Assembly: GCF_036711975.1 (NCBI RefSeq)
Contig: NC_091975.1
Location: 9,798,501 to 9,862,500 of the forward strand
DNA length: 64,000 bases
Source of the DNA: Onthophagus taurus
Taxonomy: Eukaryota; Arthropoda; Insecta; Coleoptera; Scarabaeidae
Direction of reading: 5' to 3'
A program made the translations under genes and the position numbers. Below the pieces are notes generated by a model. That model saw only the letters and a program-made list of their open reading frames with translations. It was not told where the DNA came from and searched no databases. This document shows positions 50,001 through 62,000 of the stretch, piece by piece. Positions within the stretch are counted from its first letter, which is position 1; each line of letters begins with the position of its first letter.

Positions 50001-53000
50001 ATAGTAGGTGTTGTTTGCAGAAGACTGCTTCATCAAAAATTGAAATTCTCATTGCAGATCATTTTATACTGCTTATAGATTGCTTGCAGAAGACTAGATA
50101 TTACTGGCAGACAAGTAGATGACAAGTGTATTAGATACTGCTAATGGAAGAGGACTGGATGTTGGTAATAAAAGATACTAAATACTACTGGCTAAAGATT
50201 AAATATTGCCTGCAAAAGATTAAATACTACTAATAGAAGACTAGATGCTGTCAACAATACAGGGTAATTCAAATTCGACCCCCACCATTGGCATTTCAGA
50301 AACCATAAGAGATACAGAAATAGTTAAATAGGAGCAAAGTTGCGTATCATCATTTTTCAACAAACTTTTTGAATCTAGCAGTTTTAGTTTTTAAAATATG
50401 GCCGAAAAAGAAAAAAATGACATTTTCGTTTTTTGCCTATAACTCCTTTATTTTTTGTTCGTTCGTGAATCTGAAAAAACATTCTGAAGGCAACTTTTTA
50501 TGAAAAATGTCATGGCACAATTAGAAATTTTCTCCAACGTTTCGTTTTCGTGAAACTATCATCAGGTTTATTTATTTTTTTTTTTTTTGAATAATTCAAT
50601 GTTTTTTTAAATGAAATACATTGTCAGAAAAAAAGCAGCATTGTCAAGCAAAAAGGTCAGAAAAGTACTTATTAAATGTTGAAAACGCGTCGATTTTATG
50701 GATTGAGGATCAAACTCAAAAAAGAGCCACAAAGGGCTGCACTGGTTGGCTTGATAAATTTAAAAATTCTCACAGCGTTCACAATTTGAAGTTTTTTAAT
50801 TATAAGACAGCAAGGGTTTATCCATAATCTTTAAAGTGGATTATTTAAGGTGGTGGTTATGTTCTGCAGCAAGTGTTTAATGCAATTCAAGTATTCCAAA
50901 AATGAAAAAAATTGTTGGCTAAAGACCACCATCTTAGTTTTGCTGGTAGAGAATAGTCCAGGTCATCCATCTAACTCTACTAAGCTTAAATGAAAACATA
51001 TTATACCAGAAGAATATTCGATAAGTTTCCAGATAATTTGGACATAATACCGACCTAACTTTATTGAAAACATCCTCGTTGAATGGTTGGAAAATCTGGA
51101 AAAGTGTGGCTATATCAGAGAAGAAATTGCAAAATGACATCCAGACTGCAGTAAGTTTTAGGGCGGTTGTTACTGGGAGATGGTTTTAATGGTAGATATT
51201 GAAGAGTCACATGATTCCCATGCGAGATTGGCACAAATATTACTGATTATTTAGTTACTAAAACTAAAATATCTCCAAAAATCATCTTACCACCAAAGTC
51301 TTAAGACAAAGCGCGCTTGCGGGTCGTCGTGGATCAAGGGCCGCAACCAAATCCCACACCTTTATTTTCCCATCATAAGCCCCACTAACTATTCGCTTTG
51401 AATCGAAGCGTATACATCTCACAAGTTCTTCGTGACCTTCTAATATACGGAGACAAATTCCTATTTCTATATCCCATAATCTTAAATCACAATTTTTGTT
51501 ATTAAAGACGAACATTCATGTTTTATATCTTATACTTACCTTATAGTATTATCAGAACTTCCACTTACAACGAGCCTATCGCGATATTGCAAGCAAGCTA
51601 TCCCCCTTTTGTGTCCATTTAACGTCCTGACAAATTCGCAAGTTGATGTGTTCCACACTTTAATCGTTCGATCTCCGGAAGCCGACACAATGTATTTTTC
51701 ATCGAAATCGACGACGTTCACCGCCGCTCTATGCCCAACCAAAACCCTACGCAACGTTATTTCCGTTTGCGACGTCATATCCCAAACGGCTATCGAACGA
51801 TCTTTCGAACAAGTAACCATCATCCCATTATTAAACCTTAAATGAAGCACAGCCTCGCAATGATGTATCAGCGTGTTAACCATTTCGCCGGTGTTTACGT
51901 TCCAAACGCGCACCGTCGCGTCGCTTGACCCGCTTATAATCACTTTGTCATCGTATTGAAGACATAAAACGGACCCCGTGTGACCCATTAGTACTTTGGT
52001 CGATTGTAAAGAGTTGCGATCCCATATTTTTATCGTGTTATCCCTTAAACCGGAAACGATTTTTTGGTCATCGTATTGCAAACAATAGACGCCTTTGCTG
52101 TTTTCTGAGCGGCAATTAATTCTTTGGAGAATGTGTCTCCCGTTTCGCCAGTTACTTTCTATACTATCGATGTCTTGAATTATTTGCGGGTAAAGTGTAC
52201 GATAGAATGGGTGAGCTCGTTGATTTTCCGGACGTGGTTTAAATAGATATTGAATCCTATTAAAATAAAAATTTTTTTTATTAAATTATGGAAACTTGGA
52301 TGAATTAATATTTGGACCATCACTTGACTAAGCGACAAATGAACACTTCTCAGAATTTTTATCACTGATTTTTGAGCCATCATAAGCACAGAATCCGCTT
52401 GGTTAGTTGTTTTACGATTATACAGGATATTTCTGTAAGTCGTGGCTTTTTAATTTACAAAATTAAAGTTTAGAAAGTTGTAAAATGAAATTAAGGACGA
52501 AGAAATATTAAGAAACTTAGGAAAAATTCAAGAATCATCATGTGGCTTAAAAATCAACGATTTTTTTTTAATCAATGTGAAAAAACTGCTATTATATGAT
52601 AACTAACTTCAGGTTTAAAATGTCAACCTCAATTTTAACATATTTGTAATCTTCATTAAAAAACCTTTAAAATGAGTACAAACACAACATATTTATCTTC
52701 AATATTAATGAAGTTATGGTCAACTTCCGGTTAAGAATGTCAATGTCAATTTTATGGTCCGTTACTAAGGTTTTATGTATAAAAAATATTTTCCCATCGC
52801 TTTTATTTTATGAGTTATGATTGAGTTAATTTTCGAAAATCAACAATTTTGATGTTTAATCGATTTAGAGCTTATAAATAAAAAATGGTAATAACTGGAT
52901 TCAATCTTATTATGGATTTAGTCTTTATGGCCCATTACTAAGGTTTTATGTATAAAAAGTTTTTCTCCATCGCTTTTAGTTTTTGAGTTATGATTGAGTT

Positions 53001-56000
53001 AATTTTCGAAAATCAACAATTTTGATGTTTAATCGGTTTAGAGCTTATAAATAAAAAATGGTAATAATTGGGTTCAATCTTGTTATGGATTTAGTCTTTA
53101 TGGCCTATTACTAAGGTTTTATGTATAAAAAGTTTTTCTCTATCACTTTTAGTTTTTGAGTTATGATTGAGTTAATTTTCTAAAATCAACAATTTTGATG
53201 TTTAATCGGTTTAGAGCTTATAAATAAAAAAGGGTAATAATTGAGTTCAATCTTTTTATGGGTCTAGTTTTTATGGTCCATTACTAAGGTTTTATGTATA
53301 AAAAGTTTTTCTCCATCGCTTTTAGTTTTTGAGTTATGATTGAGTTAATTTTCGAAAATCAACAATTTTGATGTTTAATCGATTTAGAGCTTAAATAAAA
53401 AATGGTAATAATTGGGTTTAATCTTGTTATGGATCTAGTCTTTATGGCCCATTACTAAGGTTTTATGTATAAAAAGTTTTTCTCTATCACTTTTAGTTTT
53501 TGAGTTATGATTGAGTTAATTTTCTAAAATCAACAATTTTGATGTTTAATCGGTTTAGAGCTTATAAATAAAAAAGGGTAATAATTGAGTTCAATCTTTT
53601 TATGGGTCTAGTCTTTATGGTCCATTACTAAGGTTTTATGTATAAAAAGTTTTTCTCCATCGCTTTTAGTTTTTGAGTTAATTTTCTAAAATCAACAATT
53701 TGGATGTTTAATCGTATTAGAACTTATAAATAAAAAATGGTAATAATTGGGTTCAATCTTGTTATGGATCTAGTCTTTATGGCCCATTACTAAGGTTTTA
53801 TGTATAAAAAGTTTTTCTCTATCACTTTTAGTTTTTGAGTTATGATTGAGTTAATTTTCTAAAATCAACAATTTTGATGTTTAATCGGTTTAGAGCTTAT
53901 AAATAAAAAAGGGTAATAATTGAGTTCAATCTTTTTATGGGTCTAGTCTTTATGGTCCATTACTAAGGTTTTATGTATAAAAAGTTTTTCTCCATCGCTT
54001 TTAGTTTTTGAGTTAATTTTCTAAAATCAACAATTTGGATGTTTAATCGTATTAGAACTTATAAATAAAAAATGGTAATAATTGGGTTCAATCTTGTTAT
54101 GGATCTAGTCTTTATGGCCCATTACTAAGGTTTTATGTATAAAAAGTTTTTCTCCATCGCTTTTAGTTTTTGAGTTAATTTTCGAAAATCAACAATTTTG
54201 ATGTTTAATCGATTTAGAGCTTATAAATAAAAAATGGTAATAATTGGGTTCAATCTTGTTATGGATTTAGTCTTTATGGCCTATTACTAAGGTTTTATGT
54301 ATAAAAAGTATTTCCCCATCGCTTTTAGTTTTTGAGTTATGATTGAGTTAATTTTCGAAAATCAACAATTTTGATGTTTCATCGATTTAGAGCTTATAAA
54401 TAAAAAATGGTAATAATTGGGTTCAATCTTGTTATGGATTTAGTCTTTATGGCCTATTACTAAGGTTTTATGTATAAAAAGTATTTCCCCATGGCTTTTA
54501 GTTTTTGAGTTATAAGTTATAATTGAGTTAATTTTCGAAAATCAACAGTTTTGATGTTTAATCGGTTTAGAGCTTATAAATAAAAAATGGTAATAATTGG
54601 GTTTAATCTTGTTATGGATCTAGTCTTTATGGCCCATTACTAAGGTTTTACGTATAAAAAGTTTTTCTCCATCGCTTTTAGTTTTTGAGTTATGATTGAG
54701 TTAATTTTCGAAAATCAACAATTTTGATGTTTAATCGATTTAGAGCTTATAAATAAAAAATGGTAATAATTGCGTTCAATCTTGTTATGGATTTAGTCTT
54801 TATGGCCTATTACTAAGGTTTTATGTATAAAAAGTTTTTCCCCATCGCTTTTGTTTTTAAGTTATAATTGAGTTAATTTTCGAAAATCAACAATTTTGAT
54901 GTTTAATCGGTTTAGAGCTTATAAATAAAAAATGGTAATAGTTGGGTTTAATCTTGTTATGGATCTAGTCTTTATGGCCCATTACTAAGGTTTTATGTAT
55001 AAAAAGTTTTTCCCCATCGCTTTTATTTGATGAGTTATGATTGAGTTAATTTTTGAAAATCAACAATTTTGATGTTTAATCGGTTTAGAGCTTATAAATA
55101 AAAAATAGTAATAATTGGGTTCAATCTTGTTATGGATCTAGTCTTTATCGTCTATTTCTAAGGTTTTATGTATAAAAAGTTTTTCTCCATCGCTTTTAGT
55201 TTTTGAGTTATAATTGAGTTAATTTTCGAAAATGAACAATTTTGATGTTTAATCGGTTTAGAGCTTATAAATAGAAAATGGTAATAATTGGGTTTAATCT
55301 TGTTATGGATCTAGTCTTTATGCCTCATTACTAAGGTTTCATGTATAAAAAGTTTTTCTCCATCGCTTTTAGTTTTTGAGTTATGATTGAGTTAATTTTC
55401 GAAAATCAACAATTTTGATGTTTAATCGATTTAGAGCTTATAAATAAAAAATGGTAATAATTGGGTTCAATCTTGTTATGGATCTAGTCTTTATGGCCCA
55501 TTACTAAGGTTTTATGTATAAAAAGTATTTCCTCATCGCTTTTAGTTTTTGAGTTATAATTGAGTTAATTTTCGAAAATCAACAATTTTGATGTTTAATT
55601 TTAAGTTGTAAAATGAAATTAAGGACGAAGAAATATTAGAAACTTAGGAAAAATTCAAGAATCATCATGTGGCTTAAAAATCAACGATTTTTTTTTAATC
55701 AATGTGAAATGACTTCAGTTATAAAACTTCTATTGTATGATAACTAACTTCAGGTTTAAAATGTCAACCTCAATTTTAACATATTTGTAATCTTCATTAA
55801 AAAACCTTTAAAATGAGTACAAATACAACATATTTATCTTCAATATTAATGAAGTTATGGTCAACTTCCGGTTAAGAATGTCAATGTCAATTTTGACATA
55901 TTTGTAATCGTCGTGAAAAATCCTTTAAAATAACTCCAAACATGATACGTTTAATTCCAATATTACTCGAGATATAAGCAACTTCCGATTTGAAATGTCA

Positions 56001-59000
56001 ATGTCATTTTGACATATTCTTAGTTTTTATAAACTGTCACAAAAACAAAAATATAATGAAAAAAAATAAAAAATTAAGGTTGGTATTAATATTTAAAAAT
56101 TAAATTTTAACCTCAACTTTGACATATTTGTAATCTTCATTAAAAATCCTTTAAAATGAGTTCAAACACGACATATTTATTTTCAATATTAATGAAGTTA
56201 TCAACTTCCGGTTAAGAATGTCAACGTCAATTTTGACATATTTGTAATGGCCGTGAAAAATCCTTTAAAATGAGTCCAAATATGATACGTTTAATTCCAA
56301 TATTACTCGAGATATAAGCAACTTCTGATTTGAAATGTCAATGTCATTTTGACATATTATTCATTTTTATAAAATGTCTTAATATTTGTCACAAAAACAA
56401 AAATATAATAAAAAAAAATAAAAAATTAAGGTTGGTATTAATATTTAAAAATTAAATTGCCTTCTTCATTGTTGCTAACTTCGGGTTTAATGTTTTTTAT
56501 TCAAACTTCTTTGTTCTTTGAGATAAGTGCGTCATCTTTGGACTCATTTTAATGGTTTTTTAATGAAGATGACAAATATGTCAAAATTAATAGTTAAAAG
56601 ATCGAACTTTTTGGTTTTTTTGAGAGAAATGCGTCATGTTTGGACTCACTTTAAAGGTTATTTTATGAAGATTACGAATATAATAATAAAATTAAAGTTG
56701 ACATTGACAGCTGAAAGTTTTTTTCACGACTAAACCCGAATGTTTCTAGTTTTAGTTCAATAAAAATATGCAACATAATGATATGTTATGCTAACTAGCA
56801 CTACCTACCGCTGTCGTTTGTAAAATAGATAAGATGAGAGATGTTAATCTATTTGTAGAGTCTCGGCCAAGGGCCGAAACTAGTTAAATTTAAATTCTAT
56901 ATAAAATAAAAGACATACACTTTTAATTTTATACTAACATCTAGAAAACGACACTGGTCCGAAATTATAGATTCATCTATTTTTTCTATTGTAGAATTTC
57001 TTGGTGTATCTAAGTGTCATATCTAATTGTAAGTCGGTTCTTAGACGTATGATGCAAATCGGACTTGAAATCGTATAACGTAATTGACGCTTAGCTTTAT
57101 TGTTTAAAACCACGAAGTAGTATAAGAAGATAAAACGAGCGTACAAAAGTGGATTTGCTCCAAAATAGGGCGAACTTAATTCAGAGTTATACCTTGTGGC
57201 TTAAAGTCCCTAGATTTACAAAGTACCGCGGTTCATGAAGCCTGTTTTCGAGCCAAAATGGCGGTTTGACAGCTTGTCACTGCATCTCATCACTTATTTA
57301 CAAAAATATTGCCGTCTTGTTGTCTTTGGAGTTGCAAAAATGGCAGTAAGGATTTTCGACTCTTCAGAGTACCACGAGAAAAAAAGAAAGGAAATTTGAC
57401 GTAATGTTTTGGTTTGTAGTTTTAAATTTCCCGCTTGACTTTCGAGCCAAAATGGCGTCAAACCGCGGTACTTTGTAAATCTAGGGACTTTATTGTGGCT
57501 CTGACGACAGTGCCCCTTGTGTTAAAACTGCAAACTAAAATTAAATATACTTTTTAGGTTATAGTTGACAGATCTTTAGTTCTGACAGATCAGCTGATTT
57601 TAGTTGGACCAATTCTATATTATAGGAGTAATAAAAATTATAATAATATTGATTAATATTCTGGAACACAGTCGCCTATTGCCGTTTTATCTCCTTATAT
57701 TACTTCGTGTTTAAAACAAAAGGTATTTTAGGTCTTTCGGTATTCTGCATTTTTTCTAATTGTAAGATAAGTTACACCTTTACCTATCACACAGCATGAA
57801 AATCTCTAAAAACGATAAAATGTCGCTTAGTCAAGTGATGTATACGAGGTCCATTTGACAGTGACAGTTAAAATTTAACCTATAATTTTTTTTTATTAAG
57901 TTGGTATGGAAACTTTGATGAATTATATTTGACAGTGACAGTTCAAACTTAACCTATAATGATACAGATGATTAAAACACGTAAGTATTTGCAATAAACG
58001 AAATTAAGGAGGTAATTTACTTGTTATAATCATCATATATTATTATTGTATAATGTAACCTATAATTTTTTTTTTTACTAAATTATGGAAACTTGGATGA
58101 ATTAATATTTGGACCATGTTATGCATCACTTGACTAAGCGACAAATGAATCATCTCTCTAAAAATATAAGACTTCTCAGAATTTTTATCTGATTTTTGAC
58201 AGCCATCACAAGCACAGAATCCGCTTGGTTAGTTGTTTTACGATTATACAGGATATTTCTGTAAGTCGTGGCTTTTTAATTTACAAAATTAAAGTTTAAA
58301 AAGTTGTAAAATGAAATTAAGGACGAAGAAATATTAAGAAACTTAGGAAAAATTCAAGAATCATCATGTGGCTTAAAAATCAACGATTTTTTTTTTATCA
58401 ATGTGCAATGACTTCAGTTATAAAACCTCTATTATATGATAACTAACTTCAGGTTTAAAATGTCAACCTCAATTTTGACATATTTGTAATCTTCATGAAA
58501 AATTCTTTAAAATGAGTATAAACACGACATATTTATCTTCAATATTAATTAAGTTATGATCAACTTCCGGTTAAGAATATCAACGTCAACTTTGACATAG
58601 TTGTAATCGTCGTGAAAAATCCTTTAAAATGAGTATAAACACGACATATTTATCTTCAATATTAATTAAGTTATGATCAACTTCCGGTTAAGAATGTCAA
58701 CGTCAACTTTGACATAGTTGTAATCGTCGTGAAAAATCCTTTAAAATGAATCCAAACATGATACGTTTAATTCCAATATTACTCGAGATATAAGCTACTT
58801 CCGGTTAGAAATATCAATGTCATTTTGACATATTCTTAATTTTCATAAAACGTCTTAATATTTGTCACAAAAACAAAAACATAATAAAAAAAAATAAAAA
58901 ATTAAGGTTGGTATTAATGTTTAAAAATTAAATTGCTATCTTGATTGTTGCTAACTTCAAGTTTAATGTTTTTTATTCAAACTTTTTTGTTTTTTGAGAT

Positions 59001-62000
59001 AAGTGCGTCATGTTTGGACTCATTTTAAAGGTTATTTTATAAAGGTTACGAATATAATAATAAAATTAAAGTTGACATTAACTCCTGAAAGTTTTTTTAT
59101 TATCCATGTGTCGAAACTCTTTCAAAAAACACCAAAATTATTTTTAGGCGCACGAATAAACCTCAATATTTCTAGTGCTGGGTCGTCCGTCTATAAAAAA
59201 TCGAGTGCTCTAGCAGCGATTGTTAAATCTGTAATAGAAGAGACACAGAAAGATATCACTCAACAGAAGAATAGTTTCAGTAAATAATCTTCAGCCAGTG
59301 GTATTGTAATCTGCAAGTACTTAGTAGTGTTTTGGTAGCAGTATATAGTCTTCTGGAAGCATTAAATAGTCTTTTCCAACAATATCTAGCTTTCTCTAAG
59401 TGTTTTCAGCAATATTTTAGCATTCTGAAAGTAGTTAATAGTCTTTTGAAAACAGTATCTTGTCTTTCCAAGCAGATAATAGTTTCTCCCAGCAGTCCAA
59501 GTAGCCAGCTTTCCAAGTAGTTATTACTGTTTTCCAGCAGTATCTAACATTCTGGAAGCGGTAGGTAGCTTTTTGGAAAGCATATCTCTTTCCCAAACAA
59601 TTATTAAAGTCTTTGAAAGCAATAAGTTTTCTTGGAAGCAGTATTTCGCCTGTCCAAGTAAGTCAAAATCTTTAACAGCAGTGTTTAGCGTTGTCTTTTC
59701 AAAGTAAGTCGTGGTCTTTTTCTGCAGTATCTAGCATTTTAGAAGCAGTAGGTAACTTTTTGAAATAGTATTTCCTCGTTCCAAGCAGTTTTTAGTCTTT
59801 TAGTACCAGTATTTAATCTTCTGATAGCAATAATTAGTCTTTTGCCAACAGTATCTAGCATTCAGAAACCAATAAATTAAAGAGGGGGGTAGGGCAACAG
59901 GTATTTTTGGTTTATAGATGGTAAACAACGACATTTCAGTTGTTGTGCCTACAACCTTTTGGCAGCCCTTGGAAATGAGCAAGAAATCTTTGAAAACCGT
60001 TAGAAACACTTGGAAATAGTGAAATTCTTTTGGAAATAACTCCAACAGTCTTGTGAATACAGATTACATTCCAAAAACTCTAGGCTATCCTTAGAAATTC
60101 GCCAATTTCTTAGGAGTCTTCGGAAATGTATTGCTAATCTTCGACAAATTCTTGGAAATAGTTTTTGATAATCCAGACTCATCTCAAATATATTCCTAAA
60201 ATTCTTAGGAAGCCACTAAAATCTGTTAAAATCCTTCAAATTTTTTGAAAATTATCCAAAATTCCAAGAAATGCATGTAAATTTCTTCGTGGTAGTAATT
60301 GTTGAAAATACTCTGAAGTCTTAATAAACCATCATCAATAAATTCGTAGTACTCTTTAAAATCTTTTAAGAATATTTGGAAATACTCGGAGTCTTAGTAA
60401 ATCTAGATCCATCAGTTCAGACTCTTTGCAATCTTAGAAAATTCTTTAATTCCTTGGAAAATATATTGATAATCTTCCAAAAGTTCTTGGAAATACCCCG
60501 AGAGTTGTTGCAAATCTAAATCCATCATCAATAAATGCCAGAAACCTTTCTAAATCCATCACCAACCTTGGAAATATTCAAATCCTTGGCATTTCTGGGA
60601 AATTATCAAGAAATTCTTGAAACCAGCAGGAAATGAATGAAATATGTTAAAAACTGATAAATGTGCTAAAAGATGGAACTGTTTGGCCAGATATGCAAAT
60701 CGGACTTGAAATCCTATAACGTGATTGTCGCTTAATTTTATCCTTTAAAACAAATGGTATTTTAAGTCTTTCAGTATTCTGCATTTTTTCTAAGATAAGT
60801 TACCTATCAAACAGCATGAAAAACTCTAAAAACGATTAAATTTCGCTTAGTCAAGTGATGTATAACGAGATCCATTTGACAGTTAAAACTTAACCCATAA
60901 TTTTATTAAGTTGGTATGGAAATTTTGATGAATTATATTAGACAGTGGCAGTTAAAACTTAACCTATAATGATACAGATGATTAAAATAAGTATTTGCAA
61001 TAAACGAAATTAAGGAGGTAATTTATTTGTTATAATCACCTCTATCAAGAAATTCAAAACCTCCACATATTATTATTGTATAATATAATCTATAATTTTT
61101 TTTTATGAAGTTGGTATGGAAACTTTGATGAATTATATTTGACAATGACAGTTAAAATTTAACCTGATGATTAAAGCAAGTATTTGCAATAAACGAAATT
61201 AAGGAGGTAATTTATTTGTTATAATCATCTGTATCAAGAAATTCAAAACCTCCACATATTATTATTGTATAATGTAACCTATAATTTTTTTTTATTAAGT
61301 TGGTTTGGAAACTTTGATGAATTATATTTGACAGTGACAGTTAAAATTTAACCTGATGATTAAAGCAAGTATTTGCAATAAACGAAATTAAGGAGGTAAT
61401 TTATTTGTTATAATCATCTGTATCAAGAAATTCAAAACCTCCATATATTATTATTGTATAATATAACCTATAATTTTTTTTTATGAAGTTGGTATGGAAA
61501 TTTTGATGAATTATATTACAGTGACAGTTAAAACTTAACCTATAATGATACAGATGATAAAAATAAACGAAATTAAGGAGGTAATTTATTTGTTATAATC
61601 ATCTGTATCAAGAAATTCAAAACCTCCACATATTATTATTGTATAATGTAACCTATAATTTTTTGTTATGAAGTTGGTATGGAAACTTTGATGAATTAAT
61701 ATTTGACAGTGACAGTTAAAACTTAACCTATAATGATACAGATGTTTAAAATAAACGAAATTAAGGAGGTAATTTATTTGTTATAATCACCTCTATCAAG
61801 AAATTCAAAACCTCCACATATTATTATTGTATAATACAACCTAAAAATTTTTTTTATGAAGTTGGTATGGAAATTTTGGTGAATTATATTACAGTGACAG
61901 TTAAAACTTAACCTATAATGATACAGATGATTAAAATAAACGAAATTAAGGAGGTAATTTATTTGTTATAATCACCTCTATCAAGAAATTCAAAACCTCC

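Noticed and set aside
51609-51845. Plus-strand ORF over slimb exon 4, and plus-strand ORFs at 44143 and 62111
   Set aside because: All lie opposite slimb exons and have no recognisable product.
59003-59287. 94-codon ORF as a gene
   Set aside because: Its first part repeats the reading at 56527 because both are copies of dispersed repeat R, and its end runs into minisatellite-like sequence.
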